Source: HGM12998 sp900756495 (GTDB taxonomy: Bacteria; Bacillota; Clostridia; Oscillospirales; Oscillospiraceae). From it: a stretch of 22,500 nucleotides of DNA. The stretch lies in the NCBI GenBank assembly GCA_958477305.1, contig CAUEFI010000028.1, positions 1 through 22,500 on the forward strand, given 5' to 3'. Below, one piece after another: positions 1 through 7,875 of the stretch. The notes below the pieces were generated by a model, which was not told the origin of the DNA, made no database searches, and saw nothing but the letters and a program-made list of their open reading frames with translations. The translations under genes were made by a program, and so were the position numbers. How positions within the stretch are numbered: position 1 is the first letter of the stretch; each line of letters begins with the position of its first letter.

Positions 1-833
1 AAAAGGTCATCCATAATCCGGAAAGTGAGTGGCTGATCTTTGAGAACACCCATGACCCGATCTGGACGGAGGCAATCGCAGATGCCGCGAGAGCAGCAAG
101 GCAGACGCGCCGTCGTCCTACAAAAATGGGAGAAATGGGGATGTTCTCCGGCATGATGTTCTGCGCGGACTGCGGATCTGTCATGTATCAATGCAGAGCC
201 ACCAACTTCCGGCGCGAGCAGGAATACTACCTGTGCGCCGGCTACCGAAAGAGCCGTGACTTCTGCGGTCAGACTCATTCCATCCGCACGGTGATCTTGG
301 AGGAATTGATTCTGGAAAACCTGCGGGAGATCGTTTCCTTCGCCTCCCGCAGTAAGGACGAGTTTGTGAGGCTGGTCATGGACAGTGACCTGCGGCAGCG
401 CGACCGGGATATTGCAAAGCGGAAACGGCAGCTTGCCGATTCCGAAAAGCGGATCACAGAGCTGGATGCTATCTTCAAGCGGCTCTATGAGGACAACATT
501 TCGGGCAAGCTCTCCGATGAACGCTTTCAGAAGCTCTCTGCGGACTATGAGAAGGAAGAACAGGATCTCAAGGTGCTGGCGAGTTCCCTTCGGAAAGAAG
601 TGGAGCTGGAGGAAAGCAAATCGGCGGATGTTGATCGTTTTCTCTCCGTTGTGGAGAGGTACACGGATATCCCGGAGCTCACGCCCTGCATCCTCCATGA
701 GTTCGTGGAGAAAATCATCGTCCATGCGGCCAGCGACCCGAAGGGCAAGAATCGGACGCAGGAGATCGACATTTACTACAAGGGCATCGGAGCCTTGGAA
801 ATGTCAAAAGTCACGGCATCAATGGAAAAATGA
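1..833 (+). CDS. Large serine recombinase, C-terminal part (5' end outside window)
   Basis: The reading frame is open from base 3 and has no start inside the window, so this is the 3' part of a longer gene; the ATG at 126 is internal. The protein reads through a WLIFENTHDPIW-type segment typical of the Recombinase domain. A zinc beta-ribbon follows (CADCGS, then the later Cys residues of YLCAGY and DFCGQ). Next come a charged coiled coil at about residues 85-165 counted from base 126 and a DUF4368-like tail (QEIDIYYKGIG). Family knowledge: large serine recombinases of the TnpX/TndX type excise and integrate Tn4451/Tn5397-like elements through a serine nucleophile, and that catalytic domain lies upstream of the window. 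Such genes often sit at one end of the element, so the element boundary may lie just downstream. Identification is firm; element type is inferred. Confidence 0.9.
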   Translation, partial: KVIHNPESEWLIFENTHDPIWTEAIADAARAARQTRRRPTKMGEMGMFSGMMFCADCGSVMYQCRATNFRREQEYYLCAGYRKSRDFCGQTHSIRTVILEELILENLREIVSFASRSKDEFVRLVMDSDLRQRDRDIAKRKRQLADSEKRITELDAIFKRLYEDNISGKLSDERFQKLSADYEKEEQDLKVLASSLRKEVELEESKSADVDRFLSVVERYTDIPELTPCILHEFVEKIIVHAASDPKGKNRTQEIDIYYKGIGALEMSKVTASMEK

Positions 834-836
834 GAA

Positions 837-871
837 AACGGTACAGCCGAAGCTATACCGTTCTCTCTTTC
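837..871 (+). terminator. Hairpin terminator after the serine recombinase
   Basis: An 11-bp stem with one mismatch (AACGGTACAGC against GCTATACCGTT) starts 4 bases after the recombinase stop and is followed by a pyrimidine-rich CTCTCTTTCC run. It fits an intrinsic terminator, although the U tract is broken by C. Confidence 0.65.
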
Positions 872-1001
872 CTCACGATGTTTTCTTATCGGGAGCTGCC
901 ATGCCGCCTCCCCTTTTTGTTGTGATGCGGCGTCTAACGTCTATGTTCGAAATTTGCAATAATATTTTTATTAAAAACGATGAGGGATGCCCGGTGGTAT
1001 G

Positions 1002-1010
1002 TGATATAAT
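1002..1010 (+). promoter_or_regulatory. Extended -10 promoter for the TIM-barrel gene
   Basis: TGATATAAT is an extended -10 element (TG-N-TATAAT) 57 bases before the ATG at 1067. No good -35 is visible at the usual distance, which extended -10 promoters tolerate. Confidence 0.5.
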
Positions 1011-1066
1011 AACTACAGCAGAGCAGAGGTGTGTTTGACGCTGATGAGGGAACAGGAGGTGTGCGG

Positions 1067-2038
1067 ATGTATAGCCTGATTAGCCTGCCGCTGGTACCGG
1101 AGGTGCTGGCAGAATACCCGGGAGAGGGCATCTCCGATCTCTGCCGTTCCCATGGCTGTCAGGGGGTGGAGGGGGTCTGGGGAGGTGCAGACTTGCCGTT
1201 GGAAATTACGCGTGAGCTCAGGATAGGTTATCATCTGACCTTTTACCCGGACTGGCTGGACTTCTGGAGAGGAGATCGGAGTGCATTAGAGCGGAAGTTT
1301 GGCAGCATGGAAAGCTGGCGCTCCTTCTACGGGGGGAAAGAGGGGCGGGAGACGTTGCTGCGGCTTTATAGGGAGGACCTGGAGCGGGCCCTGCTATGGG
1401 GGGCAAAGTATGTGGTGTTCCATGTGTCTGACGTATCCATTGAGGAGGGCTACACCTATCAGTGGGAGCACAAAAGCAAGGAGATCATCGATGCTGCGGC
1501 GGAGGCTTTAAACTTGCTGCTGGGCGAGAGAAATTTTGATTTTGCGCTTTTGCTGGAAAATCAATGGTGGCCGGGATTTACCTTTACGGAGCCTGCTCTG
1601 ACGGCCCGGCTGCTGGATGCGGTGGCATATCCCAACAAGGGTATTATGCTGGATATCGGCCACCTGATGAATACCAATCTCTCCATTTCTACGCAGGCTG
1701 AAGGGGCGGACTATCTCCATGAGGTGTTGGATGTACATGGTCCTCTTCGTACATATATCCGCGGAATTCACCTGCATCAGAGTGTCAGCGGAGCATATGT
1801 GAAGGCAAATACCGGGAAACTGCCCGGCGACCTGCCGGCAGATTATCTGGAGCGGTTTGCCTACAGCTATCGGCATATCCTCCGTATTGACACCCATAGA
1901 CCCTGGACCCATCCGTCCATCCGGAGCGTGGTGGAGCGGATCCGCCCGGAGTACCTGGTCCATGAACTCTCCGCCGCCGGCCGGAAGGAGCGGGATCAGG
2001 CCATTAGCCTGCAACGCCGGGCTTTAGGATGGAAGTAG
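1067..2038 (+). CDS. Sugar phosphate isomerase/AP endonuclease 2-like TIM-barrel protein
   Basis: The 323-residue protein looks like the xylose isomerase-like TIM barrel (AP_endonuc_2) superfamily. Visible signs are strand-end metal-ligand motifs in the right order: FHVSD (H119), LLLENQWW (E164), MLDIGH (D196, H199), IHLHQS (H235, H237) and a terminal VHE (E300). Members bind divalent metal and act as sugar isomerases, epimerases or endonuclease IV; the substrate cannot be read here. I chose the ATG at 1067 because AGGAGGT lies at 1054-1060, six bases before it; a GTG at 1031 extends the frame but has no such site. The gene stands alone between its own promoter and the SASP gene, so its neighbours give no substrate hint. 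Confidence 0.75.
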   Translation: MYSLISLPLVPEVLAEYPGEGISDLCRSHGCQGVEGVWGGADLPLEITRELRIGYHLTFYPDWLDFWRGDRSALERKFGSMESWRSFYGGKEGRETLLRLYREDLERALLWGAKYVVFHVSDVSIEEGYTYQWEHKSKEIIDAAAEALNLLLGERNFDFALLLENQWWPGFTFTEPALTARLLDAVAYPNKGIMLDIGHLMNTNLSISTQAEGADYLHEVLDVHGPLRTYIRGIHLHQSVSGAYVKANTGKLPGDLPADYLERFAYSYRHILRIDTHRPWTHPSIRSVVERIRPEYLVHELSAAGRKERDQAISLQRRALGWK

Positions 2039-2115
2039 TCTGACGGGATTATTTTATAAAGAGATGTCTGCAGCCGACAAAAATTTGATGTAAAGACGAT
2101 CTTCCAAATCTGCTA

Positions 2116-2145
2116 CGAATTGGAGCGGCGGCCGGGCGCATATAA
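2116..2145 (+). promoter_or_regulatory. Possible sigma-G type promoter for the SASP gene
   Basis: CGAATT (2116-2121) and CATATAA (2139-2145) are 17 bases apart and resemble the forespore sigma-G consensus (TGMATA and CATACTA) with a few mismatches. It lies about 70 bases before the SASP start. SASP genes are classically sigma-G dependent, so the location supports a weak match. Confidence 0.35.
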
Positions 2146-2215
2146 AAATCTGCTGGGGCAAAGATATGTTCGGATTCTCAATCCACCATTTCGAACAGAT
2201 AAGGAGATGCAAGTT

Positions 2216-2419
2216 ATGTCTAGCTCTAACAATTCTAATCAGCCTGTCGTCCCCAGCGCCCGCGAGGCCCTCAACAAGTTTAAGATGGAGGCCGCTCAGG
2301 AGGTTGGCGTGAACCTGAAGCAGGGCTATAACGGCGATCTGACCTCCCGTGAGGCCGGCTCTGTCGGCGGCCAGATGGTTAAGAAGATGATTGAGGCCTA
2401 CGAGAACGGCATGAAGTAA
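2216..2419 (+). CDS. Alpha/beta-type small acid-soluble spore protein
   Basis: This 67-residue protein has the two family blocks: REALNKFKMEAAQEVGV near the middle and DLTSREAGSVGGQMVKKMI near the C-terminus. The family coats forespore DNA, forces an A-like helix and protects it from UV and chemical damage; germination protease (GPR) later cleaves it within the EIA-like site, here MEAAQE. Length and composition are normal for the family. The ATG at 2216 is preceded by AAGGAG at 2201, nine bases away; an upstream in-frame ATG at 2120 has no ribosome binding site and would add a non-family sequence. The gene is monocistronic. It is good evidence that the host forms endospores. Confidence 0.95.
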   Translation: MSSSNNSNQPVVPSAREALNKFKMEAAQEVGVNLKQGYNGDLTSREAGSVGGQMVKKMIEAYENGMK

Positions 2420-2435
2420 CTGCTTTCTCAGGCAT

Positions 2436-2478
2436 AAAAAAGCAGGAGGCGGGCGGCATTTGCCGCCCGCCTCCTGCT
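2436..2478. terminator. Long GC-rich hairpin after the SASP gene
   Basis: A perfect 18-bp stem (2441-2458 with 2461-2478, two-base loop) follows the SASP stop by 21 bases. The A run at 2436-2440 lies before the stem, so a U tract exists only in minus-strand transcripts. On the plus strand the hairpin is followed by ATGAGTCCC. Confidence 0.7.
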
Positions 2479-2533
2479 ATGAGTCCCTCAAACGTCTTAT
2501 CGCTCCTGCCGATGTAAAATGTCTGGAGAGCGG

Positions 2534-2562
2534 TTGTAATACAGCGCGGAACAGGCTATAAT
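2534..2562 (+). promoter_or_regulatory. Sigma-A promoter for inorganic pyrophosphatase
   Basis: TTGTAA (2534-2539) and TATAAT (2557-2562) with a 17-base spacer; the start codon follows 45 bases later. A close consensus match. Confidence 0.7.
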
Positions 2563-2607
2563 GGAGCTGAAAACCTGCAAGTATACGAGACGGGAGTCGA
2601 TGGACCT

Positions 2608-3138
2608 ATGAATATTTGGCACGATATGAACCCCAAACGGATTACACCTGAGGACTTTGTGGCGGTCATTGAAATTCCAAAGGGGAGCAAAAAGAAATAC
2701 GAGCTGGACAAGGAGACCGGACTTATTATTTTGGATCGGGTGCTGCATACCTCTACGCATTATCCAGCCAACTATGGCTTTATCCCCCGAACCTACGGAG
2801 ACGACGGGGACCCGCTGGATGTGTTGGTACTGTGCTCTGAAGAGCTGGATCCTTTGACCTTGGTCCGCTGCTATCCCATCGGCTACATCTCCATGCTGGA
2901 CGGAGGCAAGAATGATGAAAAGATCATTGCCATTCCCTTTGCCGATCCGACCTATAACAACTTCCAGAATCTGATGGACCTGCCCGGCCATATTTTTGAT
3001 GAAATGGCCCATTTCTTTACCGTCTACAAGGCGTTGGAGGGGAAGGAGGCCGTGGCCGGCGATGTGAACGACCGTGCAGCCGCCATCCGGGTCATTGAAC
3101 AGGCAATTAATCACTATGTGGAGTGTTACTGTAAATAG
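2608..3138 (+). CDS. ppa: Family I inorganic pyrophosphatase
   Basis: The 176-residue length is usual for soluble family I enzymes, which hydrolyse pyrophosphate to two phosphates in the cytoplasm and pull biosynthetic reactions forward. The signature DGDPLD is at residues 66-71. The other active-site residues align by eye with the E. coli enzyme: E22, K30, E32, R44, Y56, D98, D103, K105, Y140 and K141. The start ATG has only a distant GGGAG (2592-2596), but homologs begin near this point and the next in-frame Met (residue 7) is still before the conserved region. The gene has its own promoter and a hairpin 10 bases after the stop, so it is probably transcribed alone. Many clostridia use family II enzymes or membrane pyrophosphatases as well; whether this one does is not visible. 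Confidence 0.95.
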   Translation: MNIWHDMNPKRITPEDFVAVIEIPKGSKKKYELDKETGLIILDRVLHTSTHYPANYGFIPRTYGDDGDPLDVLVLCSEELDPLTLVRCYPIGYISMLDGGKNDEKIIAIPFADPTYNNFQNLMDLPGHIFDEMAHFFTVYKALEGKEAVAGDVNDRAAAIRVIEQAINHYVECYCK

Positions 3139-3148
3139 GATGCCATTT

Positions 3149-3182
3149 GCGGTCCCTCTGCCTGGACAGGGCGGAGGGGCCG
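3149..3182 (+). terminator. Hairpin after ppa
   Basis: GCGGTCCCTCTGCC pairs with GGGCGGAGGGGCCGC (G-U pairs included) 10 bases after the ppa stop. The following bases, TCTCTGT, are a poor U tract, so termination may be weak. Confidence 0.5.
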
Positions 3183-3290
3183 CTCTCTGTGCCGCTTACT
3201 TCGGGAGATGAGGGCATCAGATGCCCGGTGAACTTTTTGTCCGATTCATGTAAAATTAAGAGAATCTTCGTTTTCTTTATAAGGTTTCTG

Positions 3291-3299
3291 TGGTACACT
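3291..3299 (+). promoter_or_regulatory. Possible extended -10 promoter before glf
   Basis: TGGTACACT matches TG-N-TACACT, 41 bases before the GTG start of the mutase gene. The hexamer 17 bases upstream (TTTTCT) is a poor -35. Confidence 0.4.
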
Positions 3300-3340
3300 A
3301 AGGAAAAATAAAAGAAAGAGAGAAAAAGGGTGAAACGCGC

Positions 3341-4510
3341 GTGGCACAAAATGTTGACTGCCTCATCATCGGTGCGGGTATGGCAGGGGCTGTCTCAGCC
3401 CGGACCTTGGCCGAGGGAGGGAAGCGAGTCCTGCTGTTGGAGCGGCGTCCCCACGTGGGAGGCAACGCCTATGATCTGACCGATGGGGCCGGAGTACTCA
3501 TTCACCAGTATGGCCCCCATATTTTCCACACCTCGGATCGGCGGGTGTACGAGTTTCTCTCCCGTTTTACCGCTTGGCGGGACTATCAGCACAGAGTGGT
3601 GGCCAATATTCCGGTTTCCGGAGGAAGGACCCTGCTGGCTGTTCCGTTCAATCTGGTCTCTATGGAGGTGGCCTTCGGACATAAGAGGGCGCAGGCGCTG
3701 GCGGGCAAGCTCATCGCGGCCTATGGAGCTGAAAAAAAGGTGACGATTCTGGAATTGCGTGAAAATCCTGATCCTGAGATTGCAGCTCTGGCCGACTATG
3801 TCTATGAACATGTCTTTGTCCGGTATACGATGAAGCAATGGGGACAAAAGCCTGAGGAGATCGACCCCGGAACAACGGCCAGGGTGCCCGTCTTTTTGTC
3901 GCGGGACTGCCGGTACTTCCAGGATCCCTGGCAGGGGATGCCCGCACACGGGTATACGGCGATGTTTCAGACGATGCTGGATCATCCCAATATCTCGGTA
4001 GAACTGGGAACCGAGGCCGGGGAGCGCCTGAAGCTGTCCGGCGGTGGGAATACCCTGCTGGACGGGGCGGTATTTTCAGGAACGGTCATCTATACCGGAC
4101 CTGTAGATGGCCTTTTTGGCTGCCAGTTTGGAGCACTGCCCTATCGTACGCTGGACTTTCGCTTTGAAACCCACGGTGTGGACGCATATCAGACCCACGG
4201 AACGGTAAACTATACCATGGACAGGGACTATACCCGCATTACGGAGTTCAAACATCTGACGGGGCAGCGCCTGCCCGGTATTACCACCATCGTCAAGGAG
4301 TATTCCAGAGATTACACCGGCGCTCCGGAGGAGATCCCCTACTACGCCGTCATCAATCCGGAAAACAACGCCCTCTATGAGCGCTACAGAAAGCTGGCCT
4401 CCTCCTGGCCGAACCTCCGCCTGCTGGGGCGTCTGGCTGAGTATAAATACTACAACATGGATGCCATCGCCGCCCGGGCTCTGGCGCTGTGTGACGATTT
4501 GTTGAAGTGA
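3341..4510 (+). CDS. glf: UDP-galactopyranose mutase
   Basis: The flavoenzyme interconverts UDP-galactopyranose and UDP-galactofuranose, the donor for galactofuranose in surface glycans. The 389-residue protein starts with a Rossmann FAD motif, IIGAGMAGAV (residues 9-18), then ERRPHVGGNAYD and GPHIFHT (58-64), all hallmarks of the family. KQWG, the ARVPV...RYFQDPWQGMPAHGY block and the C-terminal LGRLAEYKYYNMD are also typical. The GTG at 3341 is used: AAAGGG lies ten bases upstream and the FAD motif begins nine residues in. Its stop overlaps the upstream edge of the glycosyltransferase ribosome binding site, so the two are one transcript and probably one pathway. Confidence 0.95.
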   Translation: MAQNVDCLIIGAGMAGAVSARTLAEGGKRVLLLERRPHVGGNAYDLTDGAGVLIHQYGPHIFHTSDRRVYEFLSRFTAWRDYQHRVVANIPVSGGRTLLAVPFNLVSMEVAFGHKRAQALAGKLIAAYGAEKKVTILELRENPDPEIAALADYVYEHVFVRYTMKQWGQKPEEIDPGTTARVPVFLSRDCRYFQDPWQGMPAHGYTAMFQTMLDHPNISVELGTEAGERLKLSGGGNTLLDGAVFSGTVIYTGPVDGLFGCQFGALPYRTLDFRFETHGVDAYQTHGTVNYTMDRDYTRITEFKHLTGQRLPGITTIVKEYSRDYTGAPEEIPYYAVINPENNALYERYRKLASSWPNLRLLGRLAEYKYYNMDAIAARALALCDDLLK

Positions 4511-4518
4511 GGGATACC

Positions 4519-5547
4519 ATGGCGAAACTGATTACCTTTGCGGTACCATGCTACAATTCGGCGGCCTATATGGATCATTGCGTGGAGACACTGCTGGCCG
4601 GTGGGAGTGATGTAGAGATCATTCTGGTGGACGACGGCTCCACCAAAGATGAGACCCCCGCTATCTGTGATCGCTATGCCGCACAGTACCCGGATATCAT
4701 CCGGGTCATCCATCAGGAGAACGGAGGCCACGGCGAGGGAGTCAACCAGGGGCTGCGCCACGCCTCCGGCCTCTATTACAAGGTGGTGGACTCCGACGAC
4801 TGGCTGGATACCGGCGCACTGAAGCGGGTAATGGATAAATTGCGGGAATTTGCCCTGTCCCCTGCGCCTGTGGATATGCTTATCGCCAACTATGTCTATG
4901 AGCATGTGGAGGACCATACGCAGAAGGTTATGCGGTATACCAACGTTTTTCCGGAGAACGAGGTGTTTACCTGGGCTGACATCGGCCGGTTCCGGCCCTC
5001 CCAGTATCTGCTTATGCATTCGGTTATTTACCGTACCGAACTTCTGAGGAAGAGCGGGCTGGAGCTGCCTAAGCATACCTTTTATGTGGACAATATTTTT
5101 GTGTACCAGCCTTTGCCGTCAGTCAAGAGTATGTATTATATGGATGAGGATTTGTATCGCTACTTCATTGGCCGCGCCGATCAGAGTGTCAACGAGCGGG
5201 TGATGGTGACCCGGGTGGACCAGCAGGTTCGGGTCACAAAAATTATGATTGACAGCCATGATCTGGAGAAGCTTCGGACGGAAAACCAGAAGCTGGCCCG
5301 CTATATGATCAGTTACCTGTCTATGATGATGACGATCTCTTCCATTTTCCTGATGATTGACGGATCGCCTGAGGCATTGGGTAAAAAGACGGAGCTATGG
5401 GAGTATCTGAGGACTGTCGATTTGGATTTATACCACAAGCTCAAATACCGGGCCGTTTCGGCCGTAGGAAATATCCCCGGCTATCAGGGCAGAAAATTGT
5501 CGGTCTCTCTCTACCGGCTGGCCAAGCGGCTATACAAATTTAACTGA
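4519..5547 (+). CDS. Family 2 glycosyltransferase (GT-A fold)
   Basis: The 342-residue protein shows the GT2 core: FAVPCYNSAAY at the N-terminus, ILVDDGST (D38, D39) for nucleotide binding, ENGGHGEGVNQGL, and the metal-binding DSDD at 91-94. The C-terminal 150 residues, with a hydrophobic stretch around YMISYLSMMMTISSIFLM, may contact the membrane, but no clear multi-helix transporter part is present. The donor could be UDP-galactofuranose, given the adjacent mutase eight bases upstream; that is inference. The acceptor is unknown. I prefer ATG 4519 (GTGAGGG five bases before it) to the GTG at 4507, which overlaps the glf stop. A hairpin follows the gene. Confidence 0.88.
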   Translation: MAKLITFAVPCYNSAAYMDHCVETLLAGGSDVEIILVDDGSTKDETPAICDRYAAQYPDIIRVIHQENGGHGEGVNQGLRHASGLYYKVVDSDDWLDTGALKRVMDKLREFALSPAPVDMLIANYVYEHVEDHTQKVMRYTNVFPENEVFTWADIGRFRPSQYLLMHSVIYRTELLRKSGLELPKHTFYVDNIFVYQPLPSVKSMYYMDEDLYRYFIGRADQSVNERVMVTRVDQQVRVTKIMIDSHDLEKLRTENQKLARYMISYLSMMMTISSIFLMIDGSPEALGKKTELWEYLRTVDLDLYHKLKYRAVSAVGNIPGYQGRKLSVSLYRLAKRLYKFN

Positions 5548-5562
5548 GTGGGAAATAAGGTG

Positions 5563-5599
5563 AAAGGGCCCATGCTGTGTCTCTGCAGCATGGCCCTTT
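5563..5599. terminator. Bidirectional hairpin between convergent genes
   Basis: AAAGGGCC-C-ATGCTG pairs with CAGCATGGCCCTTT (14 bp, one bulged C). It sits between the glycosyltransferase (+) and the ABC cassette (-), with a short CCTTT end in either direction, and probably serves both. Confidence 0.65.
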
Positions 5600-5649
5600 G
5601 TGGTCAGATTGCGTTGGGCGAAGGATCATGGAGAGGGGCATCTGTACGG

Positions 5650-5739
5650 CTATAGTAAAGCCACAATGACACCCGCAATCAGAATCAATATGACGATTAC
5701 CATAAAATCGCCCAGCCCTTTGGGATCTCTTATACTCAC
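5650..5739 (-). CDS. Small hydrophobic peptide (29 aa), last gene of ABC cassette
   Basis: A GTG start at 5739 is preceded by GGAGG at 5747-5751 with a seven-base spacer. The gene begins 19 bases after the permease stop, so it looks translated as the last gene of the operon. The peptide has a short polar head (MSIRDPKGLGD) and then one hydrophobic helix of about 18 residues (FMVIVILILIAGVIVALL) ending at the stop with no charged tail. I do not recognise a family. It could be a small membrane subunit of the transporter, an exported peptide, or a membrane-active toxin. Support is the ribosome binding site, the tight spacing and the clean composition. There is no homology evidence, and small ORFs can arise by chance. 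Confidence 0.6.
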   Translation of the reverse strand: MSIRDPKGLGDFMVIVILILIAGVIVALL

Positions 5740-5758
5740 AATATAACCTCCACACATT

Positions 5759-6595
5759 TTATCGCTGTTTCCGCCGCAGGCTTTTGCATACCGTGTCCAA
5801 CCTGCCCTGCGTACGGAGCCTTTTGGCGGCCAATGCATACACGCCTGCCTGGAGCAGCACGGTGATCGACAGCGGCGCACTCAGTGCCGCAAGATGACCG
5901 CTTGAGATATATACGTGGGTCAGCAGATACGTTGGAAAGAGTTTACCGAAGGGAACATAGGTCAGTAAATCAGGCGCGGCCACTACGATGGCCAGGGCGG
6001 TTACTGCTACCAATGTGCTGCTTTTGCAGAGCGCAGAACTCACTATGGTCAAATTTGCAATGGAAAAGACGGCAAATCCAAGCACCAGAGAATTGACAAA
6101 TGCCGATGGTCTTGTATAATCACCGCTGAGAAAGAGCGAGGCGCAGATATAATAGGCGTTGTAAAACACCGCGACGGGGACCGCCGTCCCGATACTGTAG
6201 ACCAAAGCCTTGGAAAACAGCAGGTGCGTGCGCCGATATCCCGCGCCCAGCGGAAGGACCCAGCATCCAGAGCGGATCTCATCTGGAATCACCCTGCAGC
6301 ACATTAAGATGATGGCGGCAGAGTAAAATACGCCGATATCGGCAGACAGGATTCCCATGCTGCCGGATAATTCCTGCGGAAACAGTTTGTCCATGAGCTG
6401 ACTGATGTCCCCTGTATGCAAGACGGTGTCCGTCGCCCGGCCCGCCAGCGTTTCAAGGAGGGGCGGGAGACACCGGGTCATAAGAAGAACCATGCAGCTC
6501 AGTACCAGCAGAATACCGCCGCAGAGAAGGCTCCTTTTTTTGCGTATAAACTCAACGGCGTCCTTTTTGACACAGCAGATAAACGGACGGCTCAT
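5759..6595 (-). CDS. ABC-2 type transporter permease
   Basis: The 278-residue protein has about six hydrophobic segments: LLCGGILLVLSCMVLLM near the N-terminus, then IGVFYSAAIILMC, ALVYSIGTAVPVAVFYNAYYI, SLVLGFAVFSIANLTIV, LVAVTALAIVVAAPDLL and a last one near ALSAPLSITVLLQAGVYALAA. An IPDEIRSG segment resembles the cytoplasmic coupling loop of ABC-2 permeases. It forms the membrane channel for the ATPase encoded just upstream; the substrate is unknown. ATG 6595 is chosen because GGAGG lies seven bases before it and the start overlaps the ATPase stop as ATGA. The large extracytoplasmic stretch between helices 1 and 2 is usual for this class. Confidence 0.85.
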   Translation of the reverse strand: MSRPFICCVKKDAVEFIRKKRSLLCGGILLVLSCMVLLMTRCLPPLLETLAGRATDTVLHTGDISQLMDKLFPQELSGSMGILSADIGVFYSAAIILMCCRVIPDEIRSGCWVLPLGAGYRRTHLLFSKALVYSIGTAVPVAVFYNAYYICASLFLSGDYTRPSAFVNSLVLGFAVFSIANLTIVSSALCKSSTLVAVTALAIVVAAPDLLTYVPFGKLFPTYLLTHVYISSGHLAALSAPLSITVLLQAGVYALAAKRLRTQGRLDTVCKSLRRKQR

Positions 6596-7458
6596 ACGCA
6601 CACCTCCTGGAAAATTGACTCCAGGTCCACCCCGATATTCCTGATGGAACAGATGGGATTGTCAAGCGCTGCTAAAAATCGCAGCACCTCACGCTGCGCA
6701 GCAAGACTTGGCTCAGTGAAGTGCACTTGGATTGTGCGGGAGTTTATTCGTTCAAGTGTAAACCTCACATCACCGGCTGGATGATGTCTGTAAGGGTTTT
6801 GAAAGACAATCTCCAGCTTGAGGCCATCGCCCGTATGCTGATTCAGCGAAAGAGATTTTTTGATGTATCCGCCGTGTAGGAATCCCACGGCATCGCAGAG
6901 GTGCTCCATATCTGCAAGAATGTGGGTGGACAGAATGATGGTTTTGTTCCGGCGGCGCAGATCTCTTAAGATTTCCATGACTTCATACCGGCCGGACGGA
7001 TCCAATGCAGAGGCGGGCTCATCCAGCAGTAAAACCGCAGGATCCCGCACAAGCACCGCGGCGATACCCAGCCGCTGCCTCATGCCGCGGGACATGGTCC
7101 CGATCTTTATGTCCGGCTTTAGGCGCACCAGGTTGATCAGCGCCGAAGAAGAGGCGTATCCCTTTCCTGTTTGCATAGAAAGGTAACGGAGATATTCCCC
7201 TGCCGTCAGGTAGTCGAAGAAGCTTGGTACATCTGGGAGAAATCCGATGCTGCACCTGCTTTTGCCGGCCGCACCCGTCAGGACACAATTACCGGAGTCT
7301 GCGGTGCTTAGTCCTGCTACTATATTCATCAGTGTGGTCTTCCCGGCACCATTTTTCCCAATGAGCCCATATATGGACCCATCCGGCACTTCAAATGAGA
7401 CATCGCGCAAAACAAGATGCGTTCCGAAAGACTTTTTTATATGCTGAACGGAGACCAT
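6592..7458 (-). CDS. ABC transporter ATP-binding protein
   Basis: The 288-residue ATPase has Walker A GKNGAGKTT (34-42), an ABC signature MSRGMRQRL (LSGGQ variant, 122-130), Walker B VLLLDEP (142-148) and the H-loop STH (H179). A C-terminal extension of about 80 residues follows the ATPase core, as in BcrA/CcmA-type exporters for peptides, antibiotics or drugs. The start ATG at 7458 lies two bases after the stop of the upstream membrane protein, with GGAGGG about 11 bases before it; a longer upstream frame only overlaps that gene. The ATPase energises the permease that overlaps its stop codon. With the flanking mini-genes this suggests peptide or lipid-linked export, but no substrate can be read directly. 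Confidence 0.92.
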   Translation of the reverse strand: MVSVQHIKKSFGTHLVLRDVSFEVPDGSIYGLIGKNGAGKTTLMNIVAGLSTADSGNCVLTGAAGKSRCSIGFLPDVPSFFDYLTAGEYLRYLSMQTGKGYASSSALINLVRLKPDIKIGTMSRGMRQRLGIAAVLVRDPAVLLLDEPASALDPSGRYEVMEILRDLRRRNKTIILSTHILADMEHLCDAVGFLHGGYIKKSLSLNQHTGDGLKLEIVFQNPYRHHPAGDVRFTLERINSRTIQVHFTEPSLAAQREVLRFLAALDNPICSIRNIGVDLESIFQEVCV

Positions 7459-7460
7459 GC

Positions 7461-7859
7461 CTATCGCTTCCCTCCTCTCCATGTGCGCAGAAGCAGCCAA
7501 TAGCCGGCGCCACCGGCCAAATAGCAGAGCAGATCGACTGGGTCTGTAACGGAGGCCTTTTTGACTATGGGAGCGACCAGTTCCCACACCAGTCCGGCTA
7601 AGAGACAGAGGGTGAGGATAGATGGAAGACGGATCAATTCTCGGTTTATAGTCAGCAGCAGGAGGTTGCAATATGATAAGAACAGGAACGGGCACATCAG
7701 ATCGTTCAGATAACAGATTGCGAAGGCTTGCATAAGTCCCGAGGTATGCTGTTTGATAAAGACCTGATTACATGCGTACATGGCGGCAACCACAACAATT
7801 AGGATGATATTAAGCGGCCGCATTCGCAAGCTTTTTGCGAGTCTCCTCAACAGGCTCAT
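7461..7859 (-). CDS. Small polytopic membrane protein, VanZ-like C-terminus (tentative)
   Basis: About 132 residues with four predicted helices: LNIILIVVVAAMYAC, LMQAFAICYLNDLM with CPFLFLSYCNLLLL, SILTLCLLAGLVWELVAPIV, and VDLLCYLAGGAGYWLLL. The WELVAP...SVTDPVDLLCYLAGGAGY block resembles the E-x(n)-D-x2-D-x(n)-G pattern at the end of VanZ-like proteins; this is a weak visual match. It ends two bases before the ATPase, so it belongs to the ABC operon. The start is uncertain: ATG 7859 has GGGAG directly against it, CTG or TTG codons a few residues later have better spacing, and the longer frame that runs to 7949 would read through a perfect hairpin. Confidence 0.65.
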   Translation of the reverse strand: MSLLRRLAKSLRMRPLNIILIVVVAAMYACNQVFIKQHTSGLMQAFAICYLNDLMCPFLFLSYCNLLLLTINRELIRLPSILTLCLLAGLVWELVAPIVKKASVTDPVDLLCYLAGGAGYWLLLRTWRGGKR

Positions 7860-7875
7860 CTCCCACGAATAGCTG

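Noticed and set aside
2120..2215. Upstream start for the SASP gene
   Set aside because: No ribosome binding site, and it adds 32 residues foreign to the family.
3395..3985. Minus-strand ORF (196 codons) inside glf
   Set aside because: Antisense shadow of the mutase; no recognisable motif.
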